Assembly: GCF_000381965.1 (NCBI RefSeq)
Contig: NZ_KB908454.1
Location: 527,940-591,939, forward strand
Reading direction: 5' to 3'
From: Oceanimonas smirnovii ATCC BAA-899
GTDB taxonomy: Bacteria > Pseudomonadota > Gammaproteobacteria > Enterobacterales > Aeromonadaceae
Length of the DNA stretch: 64,000 nucleotides
Numbering within the stretch: the stretch's first letter is position 1; each line of letters opens with the position of its first letter. This document shows, piece after piece, positions 8,742 through 16,839 of this stretch. The translations under genes were made by a program, and so were the position numbers. The notes below the pieces were generated by a model. The model saw only the letters and a program-made list of their open reading frames with translations. It was not told the DNA's origin and ran no database searches.

Positions 8742-9863
8742 ATGACTATTCGGGTTCTGGTAGTTGATGACTCCAGTTTCTTTCGTCGCCGGCTGAGCGA
8801 GATCCTGCAACAGGATCCGCTGCTTGAGGTGATAGACACTGCCGCCAATGGTAAAGAGGCCATCGACAAGGCAAAAAGCCTGCGGCCGGATGTGATCACC
8901 ATGGACATTGAAATGCCGGTGATGGACGGCATTACCGCCGTGCGTGAAATCATGAAAACCACGCCCACGCCGGTGCTGATGTTTTCATCGCTCACTCACG
9001 ATGGTGCCCGGGCCACCCTGGAAGCCCTTGATGCCGGTGCCATGGATTTTCTGCCAAAACGCTTTGAAGACATAGCCCGCAGCAAGGAAGAAGCTATTTC
9101 CCAGCTGCAGCAGCGTGTGCGTGCCATTGCCCGCCGTCGTCCCAGGGCGGCCGTCAGCCGCACCACACCGGTTTCATCTTCCGTTGCCCCGCGCACGCCC
9201 GCCTCATCCCGTTTCAGTCGTGAACCGGTTGCCGCTCCTGCTGCGTCCGCTCCCCCCGAGCGGCGCAGTCTGCCCCGGCGCAGTGGAAAAAGTTATCAGC
9301 TGCTGGCCATCGGCACCTCCACCGGCGGCCCGGTAGCCCTGCAGGCGGTGCTGACCAAGCTGCCCGCCAATTTTCCCCATCCTGTTGTGCTGGTGCAGCA
9401 TATGCCAGGTACCTTTACCACTGCCTTTGCTGCCCGGCTTGACGGCCTGTGCCAGATTCGGGTGAAAGAGGCCGAAGACGGTGACATGCTGCGTCCGGGC
9501 CATGCCTATCTGGCACCCGGTGGCCGGCAAATGATGCTTGAAGGCCGGCCCGGTGCTGCCCGGTTGCGTATTCTCGACGGCAACGACAAGGTTAACTACA
9601 AGCCCTGTGTTGATATTACCTTTGCTTCCGCCGCTAATATTTACGGTGGCAAGGTGCTTGCCGTGGTGCTGACCGGTATGGGTGCCGATGGCCGTGACGG
9701 CTCGCGTCTGCTGAAAGAGCAGGGGGCCAGCATCTGGGCACAGGATGAAGAAACCTGTGTGGTCTATGGCATGCCTCAGGCGGTAGCCAAAGCGGGCATT
9801 GCGACTGAGTCATTGCCGCTGCCGCTGATTGGCGAGGCCATCGTTAACGAAATGGTGGGCTGA
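8742..9863 (+). CDS. cheB: CheB, protein-glutamate methylesterase/deamidase
   Basis: A 373-residue CheB with a receiver domain (phosphoacceptor D55 in ITMDIEMP), a Pro/Ser/Arg-rich linker of about 60 residues, and the methylesterase domain. The catalytic triad is visible: S193 in GTSTGG, H220 in VQHMPGTF and D316 in GMGADGRDG. It removes methyl groups from chemoreceptors during adaptation. The ATG at 8742 is chosen because it begins the receiver fold directly; an in-frame ATG at 8694 lies inside cheA. The partner methyltransferase CheR is not in this window. Confidence 0.94.
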   Translation: MTIRVLVVDDSSFFRRRLSEILQQDPLLEVIDTAANGKEAIDKAKSLRPDVITMDIEMPVMDGITAVREIMKTTPTPVLMFSSLTHDGARATLEALDAGAMDFLPKRFEDIARSKEEAISQLQQRVRAIARRRPRAAVSRTTPVSSSVAPRTPASSRFSREPVAAPAASAPPERRSLPRRSGKSYQLLAIGTSTGGPVALQAVLTKLPANFPHPVVLVQHMPGTFTTAFAARLDGLCQIRVKEAEDGDMLRPGHAYLAPGGRQMMLEGRPGAARLRILDGNDKVNYKPCVDITFASAANIYGGKVLAVVLTGMGADGRDGSRLLKEQGASIWAQDEETCVVYGMPQAVAKAGIATESLPLPLIGEAIVNEMVG

Positions 9864-9864
9864 T

Positions 9865-10608
9865 ATGGCACTGGCCGGTCTGCTGCTTGCGCTGGTCTGC
9901 ATCGTGCTGGCTCAGTGGTGGCACGGCGGCAGCCTGTCTGTGCTGCTTGATGGTCCGGCATTACTGATTGTGCTGGGCGGCAGCCTGGGTGCCGTCTGGC
10001 TGCAAACTCCCTGGTTTCAGTTTTGCGCCGCCTTACATGCCCTGCGCACTGTGCTGGTCCCTCCGCGGTGGCCTTTTCACGATCAATGCGCGCGCCTGCT
10101 GCGCTGGTCTCATGAGGCCCGTCAGTCCGGGTTTCTGGCGCTGGAAGGCCGGCTGCATTCCGATACCATCGATGGCTTTACCCGTCAGGGGCTGCAATGG
10201 CTGGTAGACGGTACCGAGCCGGCCATGATGGAGCAGCTGCTGGATAACGAGCTGGCCCGCATTGAAGAGCAAAAAGAGCTGGAAGCCGGCGTATTTGAAG
10301 CCATGGGCGGTTACAGCCCCACCATTGGCATTATCGGGGCCGTGCTGGGATTGATTCAGGCCATGTCTCATCTGGACGATCCCGCCAGACTGGGCAGCGG
10401 TATCGCCGTGGCCTTTGTGGCCACGCTTTATGGCGTGGGGCTGGCCAACCTGCTGCTGTTGCCTCTGGCCAACCGGTTGCGGGCGCTTTACCGGCTGGAG
10501 CTGCGCTACCGTGAACTCACCGCCATTGGCCTGCTGGCCATTGCCCGGGGCGAGGGCAGTCTGTCGGTAAGCCGGCAGCTCAATCAGTTTCAGGGAGGCC
10601 GGCATTGA
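9865..10608 (+). CDS. motC: MotC, MotA-like flagellar stator protein
   Basis: A 247-residue MotA/TolQ/ExbB-family membrane protein. The block GGYSPTIGIIGAVLGLI (about residues 149-165) is the conserved pore helix of MotA proteins, and the N-terminus starts with a hydrophobic helix followed by LLDGPALLIVLGGSLGAV. Its place after cheB and before a MotB-like gene matches the Pseudomonas motCD locus, where MotCD is a second proton-driven stator important for swarming. The ATG at 9865 is preferred over one at 9829 inside cheB. It overlaps motD by one base (TGATG). Confidence 0.88.
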   Translation: MALAGLLLALVCIVLAQWWHGGSLSVLLDGPALLIVLGGSLGAVWLQTPWFQFCAALHALRTVLVPPRWPFHDQCARLLRWSHEARQSGFLALEGRLHSDTIDGFTRQGLQWLVDGTEPAMMEQLLDNELARIEEQKELEAGVFEAMGGYSPTIGIIGAVLGLIQAMSHLDDPARLGSGIAVAFVATLYGVGLANLLLLPLANRLRALYRLELRYRELTAIGLLAIARGEGSLSVSRQLNQFQGGRH

Positions 10609-11450
10609 TGAAGCGCCGCTCTCTGGTATCAAAGCCGCGGGATCAGCACACGGAGCGCTGGCTGGTTTCCTATGCCGATTACATGACCCTGGCCTTTGCC
10701 CTGTTTGTGGTGCTCTATGCCGTGCATGCATCCCGCACCGAGCTCCGCCAGCCAGTCATGGAGGGGGTACAGCAGGCGCTGGGGCAACTGGGCTCCCGAC
10801 CCGAGCAAACCGGTGCCATGGAGCGTGAGGGCCAGCCGGCCCTGCCGGTGAGTGAACTGCCGGTGGCCAGCAGCAGCGCCAACAGTCTGCATCAGCTGAA
10901 ACTGGAGCTGGGTAACACGCTTGCTCCGCTGACCGAGCGGCAGCTGGCCGGCATAGAGCAGGGGACGCATGAACTGGTGCTGACCCTGGATGGCAGCCTG
11001 CTGTTTGCCCAGGGCAGTGCGCTGCTCAGGGGCAACAGTGACGCGGTATTTTCCGCCCTGATGCCGGTGCTGGGTCAAGATACTCATTTTATTCATGTGC
11101 GTGGTTTTACCGACAGCATTGCTGTCAGTAACGAGCTTTATGACTCCAACTGGCAATTGTCCGCAGAGCGGGCCAGAGCCGTGCTGGAGCAGCTGCAGCA
11201 AAAGGGCATTGCACCTCAGCGGCTGCGTCTGGAGGCCTATGGCCAATACCGGCCGGCAGAGACTGCACAGCGCCGAGAGGCGGGCAGGGCACCCCAGCGA
11301 CGGGTAGAAATTGCTATTGCTGCCGAACGCTGGCAGCCACCTTCGCCGCCACCGGCACGGCCGCCGGAGCCGGATCAAAAAGAAGGTATTCAGGTTTATG
11401 AGCTGCCGGGAGGCGGCATTCGCATTACCAACGACAGGATAACGCCGTGA
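10608..11450 (+). CDS. motD: MotD, MotB-like flagellar stator protein
   Basis: A 280-residue MotB-family protein. The N-terminal block RWLVSYADYMTLAFALF holds the single membrane helix with the ion-carrying Asp at residue 24. A variable periplasmic region leads to an OmpA-like peptidoglycan-binding domain (HVRGFTDSIAVSNELYDSNW, then RRVEIAIA). The C-terminus is Pro-rich. The start is the ATG at 10608, overlapping the motC stop; a TTG one codon upstream is possible. Pairing with motC indicates a stator unit. Ion specificity is assumed to be protons from MotCD relatives and cannot be read from the sequence. Confidence 0.87.
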   Translation: MKRRSLVSKPRDQHTERWLVSYADYMTLAFALFVVLYAVHASRTELRQPVMEGVQQALGQLGSRPEQTGAMEREGQPALPVSELPVASSSANSLHQLKLELGNTLAPLTERQLAGIEQGTHELVLTLDGSLLFAQGSALLRGNSDAVFSALMPVLGQDTHFIHVRGFTDSIAVSNELYDSNWQLSAERARAVLEQLQQKGIAPQRLRLEAYGQYRPAETAQRREAGRAPQRRVEIAIAAERWQPPSPPPARPPEPDQKEGIQVYELPGGGIRITNDRITP

Positions 11451-12229
11451 TAGTCTGGACCGTAGCAAACCAAAAAGGCGGTGTTGGCAAAACCACTTCA
11501 GTGGTGGCGCTGGCAGGCCTGCTGGCACAGCATAACAAGCGGGTGCTGCTGATCGACACGGATCCTCATGGCTCGCTTACCGCCTATCTGGATTACAACT
11601 CCGATGAACTGCCGGGCACTCTGTTTGATTTGTTTCAGGCCGGTGCCGGCCGGGCTGAATTTGATCGGGTGGCACTGAATACCCGTTTTGATGGCATCAC
11701 ACTGCTGCCGGCTTCCATTTCGCTGGCCACCCTGGAGCGAACCTCCAGCAGCCGGGAAGGCATGGGACTGGTGCTCAAACGGCTGCTGGCTGAAGTAAAA
11801 AATGACTTTGATGTGGCCATTATCGACTGTCCGCCGGTGCTGGGCGTGATGATGGTCAATGCCTTGGCCGCCTGTGACCGTATTCTGGTACCGGTGCAAA
11901 CCGAATTTCTGGCGCTTAAGGGGCTTGAGCGCATGGTCAGCACCTTTAAACTGATGCACAAGGCCCGCAAAGACGGATTTAATTACACAGTGGTGCCAAC
12001 CATGTATGATCAGCGCACCCGGGCGTCGGTGCAGAGCCTTGACAGTCTGAAAGCGCAATACGGTGACAGAGTCTGGCCGGCAGTGATACCGGTAGACACC
12101 AAGTTTCGCGATGCCAGCCTGCGCCATGAGCCACCGTCTTACTTTGCCAAGGGCAGCCGGGGTGTCTATGCCTATCAGACCCTGCTGCGCTTTTTGTGGC
12201 GTCTCGACGGAGGAGACCAGCCGTTATGA
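11447..12229 (+). CDS. parC: ParC, ParA-like ATPase for chemotaxis array positioning
   Basis: A 260-residue ParA/Soj ATPase with the deviant Walker A motif KGGVGKTT at residues 10-17 and the conserved DTDPHG and DCPP motifs. Its location between motD and a CheW-like gene inside the che cluster identifies it as the ParC type described in Vibrio, which places chemotaxis arrays at the old pole and ensures their inheritance. It is not the chromosome-partition ParA, because no parB neighbour is present. The GTG start overlaps the motD stop as GTGA, and the end overlaps parP as ATGA. Confidence 0.88.
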   Translation: MIVWTVANQKGGVGKTTSVVALAGLLAQHNKRVLLIDTDPHGSLTAYLDYNSDELPGTLFDLFQAGAGRAEFDRVALNTRFDGITLLPASISLATLERTSSSREGMGLVLKRLLAEVKNDFDVAIIDCPPVLGVMMVNALAACDRILVPVQTEFLALKGLERMVSTFKLMHKARKDGFNYTVVPTMYDQRTRASVQSLDSLKAQYGDRVWPAVIPVDTKFRDASLRHEPPSYFAKGSRGVYAYQTLLRFLWRLDGGDQPL

Positions 12230-12987
12230 ACCAACGCCAGTTTTCAGCTCTGGATGATTATTTTGATGCGCTGCTGGATGAGCCGGCAGTACGTCCGCAG
12301 GTTTCTGCAGAAGCAGCAAACGCTGCTGCCAGACCGGTGGTTTATGTTGATCCAAAAGAAGAAGAGCGCCGCCGTGCACTGGAATCACTGCTGGCGACGG
12401 TTGCCGAGCTGAAAGAAGAAGAAGCCGCCAGCGCCGATCCGCAGTCGCGCCAGGCAGAACCGGTTATTGATGTGCCATCGCCTGCAGAGATGCCGGTGGT
12501 CGCGCCCGAGGTACAGCCGGAGCCGGCTCCCTGGCGCAATATGGACACGGAAGCACAGTTTCAGGCCTTGTTCTTTGAGGTGGCAGGCATGACCTTTGCT
12601 GTGCCGCTTACTCATCTGGGTGGCATTTATCAGCTTGACAGGCTTACCAGTCTGTTTGGCAAGCCGGCCTGGTTTGCCGGCATTATGACGGAGCGGGAGC
12701 GTCAGCTCAGTGTGGTGGATACGGCGCGCTGGGCCATGCCAGGCCACACTCAGGATGAGCAATATCAATATGTGGTGACCCTGGGCGAAAGTAACTGGGG
12801 ACTGTCCTGCCATCAGCTCAAGGGAACGGCTCTGCTCAGCCGTGAGCAGGTAAAGTGGCGCACTACGCCCGGCACGCGGCCCTGGCTGGCAGGTATGGTA
12901 AAAGAAAAAATGTGTGCCTTGCTTCATGTTGATGCCTTGATTGCATTACTGGAGCAGGGCAAAAATATAGACGGACAACGGGTCTGA
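12226..12987 (+). CDS. parP: ParP, CheW-like array-localization protein
   Basis: A 253-residue protein with an acidic, Ala/Pro/Glu-rich N-terminal half and a C-terminal CheW-like domain from about residue 115 (FQALFFEVAGMTFAVPLTHL). In Vibrio, ParP links the ParC ATPase to CheA through this C-terminal (AIF) domain. The ATG at 12226 follows GGAGGA and overlaps the parC stop; the upstream in-frame ATG at 12196 lies inside parC. The N-terminus FSALDDYFDALLDE is acidic and helical, a candidate ParC-contacting region by position only. Confidence 0.87.
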   Translation: MNQRQFSALDDYFDALLDEPAVRPQVSAEAANAAARPVVYVDPKEEERRRALESLLATVAELKEEEAASADPQSRQAEPVIDVPSPAEMPVVAPEVQPEPAPWRNMDTEAQFQALFFEVAGMTFAVPLTHLGGIYQLDRLTSLFGKPAWFAGIMTERERQLSVVDTARWAMPGHTQDEQYQYVVTLGESNWGLSCHQLKGTALLSREQVKWRTTPGTRPWLAGMVKEKMCALLHVDALIALLEQGKNIDGQRV

Positions 12988-13006
12988 GAGAGATAAGGGT
13001 GAGTGT

Positions 13007-13495
13007 ATGAGCAATCATCGTAATGTGGCGGAAAATCTGGCTGAAGGCGAAGTGTTGCAGTGGGTGACCTTTCGGCTTGATAACGAAACCTATGGCATTA
13101 ACGTTATGCAGGTACAGGAAGTATTGCGCTACAGCGACATTGCTCCGGTACCGGGCGCGCCAGATTATGTGCTGGGTATTATCAACCTGCGCGGCAACGT
13201 GGTTACTGTGCTTGATACCCGGCTACGTTTTGGCCTGCCCAGTGCGGAAGTAACCGACAATACCCGCATTGTGATCATTGAAGCGGAAAAGCAGGTCATT
13301 GGTATTCTGGTCGACAGTGTGGCTGAGGTGGTCTATCTCAAGTCGTCGGAAATTGAAACGGCGCCCAATGTGGGTACCAGCGAGAGTGCGCGCTTTATTC
13401 AGGGCGTATGTAACCGCGAGAGCGAGCTGCTTATTCTGGTGGATCTCGACAAATTGCTGTCCGATGACGAGTGGGAAGAGCTGAGTCAGCTTTAA
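13007..13495 (+). CDS. cheW: CheW, chemotaxis coupling protein
   Basis: A 162-residue CheW that joins CheA to chemoreceptors in the array. WVTFRLDNETYGINVMQVQE, IINLRGNVVTVLDTR and the C-terminal LILVDLDKLLS are typical of the family. It overlaps the next gene by one base (TAATG), so the two are probably cotranslated. Distinct from parP, which also carries a CheW fold but has a long N-terminal extension. Confidence 0.95.
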   Translation: MSNHRNVAENLAEGEVLQWVTFRLDNETYGINVMQVQEVLRYSDIAPVPGAPDYVLGIINLRGNVVTVLDTRLRFGLPSAEVTDNTRIVIIEAEKQVIGILVDSVAEVVYLKSSEIETAPNVGTSESARFIQGVCNRESELLILVDLDKLLSDDEWEELSQL

Positions 13496-13899
13496 TGATC
13501 AGTGAACTGGCGCTTATTCTGGCGGTACTGGGGCTGGTGATGGCACTGGCCGCCATTGGCCTGGCCTGGATGATGTGGCGGCGCAGCCAGCGCAAGCTGG
13601 ATGCCATGAGTACCCTGATGCGTGAGCTGGCCCGCAGCCGGGACAGCTACCGCAAACAGCTGGAAGAGCTGCAGACCGCCAATATTGGCATGGGCAAAAA
13701 GCTGAACGAGCTGGGGCGCTATATAGCGGCGCTGCGCGAGCAGCAGCAGGAGCTGGCATTAAAAGATCCCCAAAGCAAGCTCTACAGCCGCGCCGCGCGA
13801 ATGGTGCAGCTGGGAGCCGGTATTGAAGAAATCATGGCCGAATGCGAAATGCCCAGAGCCGAAGCTGAACTGCTGCTGTCTTTGCACCGGCAAAAGTAG
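13495..13899 (+). CDS. DUF2802 membrane-anchored protein
   Basis: A 134-residue protein with one N-terminal membrane helix (about residues 5-25), a basic Arg/Gln-rich stretch and a heptad-like helix (REQQQELALKDP), ending in a short compact domain (YSRAARMVQLGAGIEEIMAE) characteristic of DUF2802. Such genes commonly follow cheW in gammaproteobacteria, but the function is unknown. The ATG at 13495 overlaps the cheW stop and starts just before the membrane helix; an in-frame ATG at 13471 lies inside cheW. It is the last gene of the flagellar/chemotaxis block. Confidence 0.8.
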   Translation: MISELALILAVLGLVMALAAIGLAWMMWRRSQRKLDAMSTLMRELARSRDSYRKQLEELQTANIGMGKKLNELGRYIAALREQQQELALKDPQSKLYSRAARMVQLGAGIEEIMAECEMPRAEAELLLSLHRQK

Positions 13900-13945
13900 G
13901 CTGGCGATGATAGTCGCTTATCCCTGCAGGCCGTGCTTTATGCGC

Positions 13946-13974
13946 GGCAAACCATTTCACATTTGGCAAACCAT
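13946..13974 (+). promoter_or_regulatory. Direct repeat GGCAAACCAT upstream of ccmA
   Basis: Two identical 10-base copies (13946-13955 and 13965-13974) are spaced 19 bases apart in the 100-base gap before ccmA. Two half-sites on nearly the same helix face would suit a transcription factor, but none can be named from the sequence. Confidence 0.4.
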
Positions 13975-13999
13975 CTTATTAACCACAGAATATTAACTT

Positions 14000-14632
14000 A
14001 TGCTTGAAGCCCACGCTCTGACCTGTGTTCGGGAAGAACGAACTCTGTTCAGTGATCTTTCCCTTGCGGTGGCACCTGGTGAGCTGGTGCAGATTGCCGG
14101 CCCCAACGGTGCCGGTAAAACCAGTCTGTTGCGGCTGCTGGCAGGCTTATCCCGGCCTTATGAGGGAGCCGTCAGCTGGCAGGGAGAAAACATAGAGCAA
14201 TGTCGCGACAGCTTTCATCAGAATCTCTTCTATCTGGGCCATCAGGCCGGTATCAAACACGAGCTGTCCGCCTACGAAAACCTGGCTTTTTTTCGCCGCA
14301 TGCACCACAAGGGCAGCACCGCTAACCTGTGGGAGGTGCTGGCACAGGTGGGGCTGGCGGGGCTGGAAGAGCAATATGCCGGCCAGCTGTCTGCCGGACA
14401 AAAGCGGCGGGTGGCACTGGCCCGGCTGTGGCTGGGCGGGCCCCGGCTCTGGATCCTTGACGAGCCCTTTACCGCTATCGACAAACACGGGGTAAAAGTG
14501 CTGGAAAGGCTGTTTCTGGAGCACACCGATGCCGGCGGCATGGTGCTGATCACTACCCATCAGGATCTTAACCTTTGCGCCGGCCGCGCTCGTATTCTTC
14601 ATCTTTCGCCATCCCGCGAGGACGCTCAATGA
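14000..14632 (+). CDS. ccmA: CcmA, heme-release ABC ATPase
   Basis: A 210-residue ABC ATPase. With CcmB and CcmC it drives release of holo-CcmE so that heme can be passed to apocytochrome c. Walker A GPNGAGKTS is at residues 34-42, the signature LSAGQ at 130-134, and WILDEPF is Walker B. Length is normal for CcmA. It starts the ccmABCDEFGHI operon and overlaps ccmB at its stop. Confidence 0.96.
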   Translation: MLEAHALTCVREERTLFSDLSLAVAPGELVQIAGPNGAGKTSLLRLLAGLSRPYEGAVSWQGENIEQCRDSFHQNLFYLGHQAGIKHELSAYENLAFFRRMHHKGSTANLWEVLAQVGLAGLEEQYAGQLSAGQKRRVALARLWLGGPRLWILDEPFTAIDKHGVKVLERLFLEHTDAGGMVLITTHQDLNLCAGRARILHLSPSREDAQ

Positions 14633-15297
14633 TGCATTCCTTTACCGGCGTGGTGCGCCGGGAGCTGGTCAGTGCGCTGCGCCGGCGCGCTGATATTCTT
14701 AATCCGCTGTGGTTTTTTGTGATTGTTATCACGCTTTTCCCTTTAGGCGTGGGGCCTGAGCCTGCGCTGCTGGCGCGTATTGCGCCGGGCATAGTGTGGG
14801 TGGCGGCGTTGCTGTCATCCCTGCTGGCGCTGGAGCGGCTGTTTCGGGATGACTATATCGACGGCACCCTGGAACAAATGATGCTGATGCCCTGTCCTTT
14901 AGGAGTAGTGGTGCTGGCCAAGGTGCTGGCGCACTGGTTGCTGACCGGGTTACCGCTGTTGCTGCTGTCGCCGCTGATAGCCGTGCTGCTGAGCATGGAT
15001 ATGAACGGCTTTTTCGGCATGTTCTGGACTCTGCTGCTGGGCACGCCCATTCTCAGCCTGCTGGGTGCTATTGGCGTGGCATTAACCGTGGGCATTGGCA
15101 AGGGTGGCGTACTGCTGAGTCTGCTGACCCTTCCTTTGTATATTCCGGTGCTGATTTTTGCCACATCGGCAATAGAAACGGCCGGTCTGGGACTGCCTTA
15201 CAGTGGCCAGCTGGCCATTCTGGGTGCCATGCTGGCTGGCAGCGTTACTCTGGCACCGTTTGCCATTGCGGCAGCGCTGCGGGTCAGTGTTAATTAG
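14629..15297 (+). CDS. ccmB: CcmB, heme exporter membrane subunit
   Basis: A 222-residue integral membrane protein with about six hydrophobic helices, the permease partner of CcmA. The start region reads MMHSFTGVVRRELVSALRRR, typical of CcmB. GAGGA lies six bases before the ATG at 14629; the adjacent ATG at 14632 is equally plausible. An in-frame upstream ATG at 14575 lies inside ccmA and is not used. Confidence 0.94.
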   Translation: MMHSFTGVVRRELVSALRRRADILNPLWFFVIVITLFPLGVGPEPALLARIAPGIVWVAALLSSLLALERLFRDDYIDGTLEQMMLMPCPLGVVVLAKVLAHWLLTGLPLLLLSPLIAVLLSMDMNGFFGMFWTLLLGTPILSLLGAIGVALTVGIGKGGVLLSLLTLPLYIPVLIFATSAIETAGLGLPYSGQLAILGAMLAGSVTLAPFAIAAALRVSVN

Positions 15298-15405
15298 TTT
15301 CAATTCAGTCGGGTTTGGCGGTGAAGGGTTTCTAAACAGAGGGAATTTGGGGTATCTTAAGCGCGCCAAAATAACGCATTAGTACAAAAAAGGTCTGTGA
15401 GCAAG

Positions 15406-16152
15406 ATGTGGAAATGGTTACACCCCTATGCCAAGTCGGAAACGGCTTATCGTATTGCCGGACTATGGTTGCCCTGGTTCGCCGTATTCAGCGTGGTTTC
15501 CTTTGCCATTGGTCTGGTCTGGGGCCTGGCGTTTGCGCCCGCCGATTATCAGCAGGGTGATGCTTTTCGCATCATCTATATTCATGTTCCGGCCGCCATC
15601 ATGTCGATGGGTGCCTACTCCTCCATGGCCATTGCCGCCTTTATTGGTCTGGTATGGCAAATCAAGGTCGCCAATATGGCGGTATCGGCCATTGCGCCGG
15701 TAGGGGCTGTGTTCACCTTTATTGCGCTGTTTACCGGTGCCGCCTGGGGCAAGCCCATGTGGGGCACCTGGTGGGTATGGGATGCCCGCCTGACCTCCGA
15801 GCTGATTCTGCTGTTTCTTTATCTGGGTGTCATTGCGCTCTATAACGCCATTTCCGACAAGGTACTGGCCGGTCGTGCCGCCGGCATTCTGGCCCTGGTA
15901 GGAGTCATCAACCTGCCCATCATTCACTACTCGGTGGAATGGTGGAACACCCTGCATCAGGGGGCCACCATCACCAAGTTTGCCAAGCCCTCCATTTCCA
16001 ATGACATGCTCTGGCCGCTGCTTATCATGATTTTTGCCTTTATCTGCTTTTTGGGGGCGGTGACGCTGATGCGCCTGCGCAACGAGCTGATACGGCGTGA
16101 ATCTCATCGTCCCTGGGTGCTGAACATGGCGGAGAAACACAATGAAATTTGA
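15406..16152 (+). CDS. ccmC: CcmC, heme handling protein for CcmE
   Basis: A 248-residue six-helix membrane protein of the heme-handling family. The tryptophan-rich heme-binding motif WGTWWVWDARLTSE is at residues 119-132, and periplasmic His residues flank it (for example in YIHVPAA). It attaches heme to CcmE. The ATG at 15406 gives MWKWLHPYAK, matching Vibrio-type CcmC N-termini; a GTG at 15397 would add three residues but its AAAGG is only three bases away. The stop overlaps ccmD. Confidence 0.95.
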   Translation: MWKWLHPYAKSETAYRIAGLWLPWFAVFSVVSFAIGLVWGLAFAPADYQQGDAFRIIYIHVPAAIMSMGAYSSMAIAAFIGLVWQIKVANMAVSAIAPVGAVFTFIALFTGAAWGKPMWGTWWVWDARLTSELILLFLYLGVIALYNAISDKVLAGRAAGILALVGVINLPIIHYSVEWWNTLHQGATITKFAKPSISNDMLWPLLIMIFAFICFLGAVTLMRLRNELIRRESHRPWVLNMAEKHNEI

Positions 16153-16348
16153 TAGCTGGTCTGCCTTTCTGGCCATGGGCGGTTATGGCTTTTATGTCTG
16201 GCTTTCTTTTGCCGTCACTTTGCTGGCCCTGCTGGGGCTGGTAGTGGCCACCATTAACACGAAAAAACGCCTGCTGCGCGAAGTCAGCCAAAAACAGGCC
16301 CGGGCCGCCCGCCGTGAGGCTGCCCGCAAGTTGGAGAATACGCTATGA
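16142..16348 (+). CDS. ccmD: CcmD, small heme exporter subunit
   Basis: A 68-residue protein with one membrane helix (about residues 13-34: [20 protein letters not shown]) followed by a highly basic cytoplasmic tail ([20 protein letters not shown]). Size, topology and position between ccmC and ccmE fit CcmD, which helps release holo-CcmE from the CcmABC complex. It overlaps both neighbours. Confidence 0.93.
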   Translation: MKFDSWSAFLAMGGYGFYVWLSFAVTLLALLGLVVATINTKKRLLREVSQKQARAARREAARKLENTL

Positions 16349-16839
16349 ACCCTAGACGTAAAAAACGAATGACACTGCTGCTGGCGGTCGTTGCCGGGTT
16401 ATCGGTTATGGTAGGTCTGGTACTCTATGCTCTGCAGCAAAATATTGATCTTTTCTATACCCCCACCGAGCTGGTGCAGGGCAAGGGTAAAGATCAGATC
16501 AAACCGGAAGTAGGCCAGCGTTTGCGTATTGGTGGTCTGGTGGTGCCGGGTACGGTGAAGCGGGATCAGCAAAGCCTGAACGTCAGCTTTGATCTGGTGG
16601 ATGCCGGTGGCGAGCAGGTAACGGTACGCTTTGACGGCATTCTGCCGGATCTGTTCCGGGAAGGGCAGGGCATAGTGGCGCAGGGCAATCTGGCAGATGC
16701 CCGCACCATAGATGCCTTTGAAGTACTGGCCAAGCACGACGAAGAATACATGCCACCGGAGGTGGCGGAAGCGCTCAAGGGAATGGAGCACTTTAAACCC
16801 GAATACACGGAGGCACAGCTGAAGGGCAGTAACCTATGA
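16345..16839 (+). CDS. ccmE: CcmE, periplasmic heme chaperone
   Basis: A 164-residue heme chaperone anchored by one N-terminal helix. The heme-binding motif HDEEY gives H131 and Y135, the residues that covalently hold and coordinate heme in CcmE. The preceding beta-barrel (OB-fold) includes [14 protein letters not shown] and [16 protein letters not shown]. It takes heme from CcmC and gives it to the CcmF/H ligation complex. The gene overlaps ccmD (ATGA) and ccmF. Confidence 0.97.
   Translation: MNPRRKKRMTLLLAVVAGLSVMVGLVLYALQQNIDLFYTPTELVQGKGKDQIKPEVGQRLRIGGLVVPGTVKRDQQSLNVSFDLVDAGGEQVTVRFDGILPDLFREGQGIVAQGNLADARTIDAFEVLAKHDEEYMPPEVAEALKGMEHFKPEYTEAQLKGSNL

Noticed and set aside
7448..8995. 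515-codon open frame on the minus strand opposite cheA
   Set aside because: A frame shadow of cheA with no recognisable domain; CheA motifs are intact on the plus strand.
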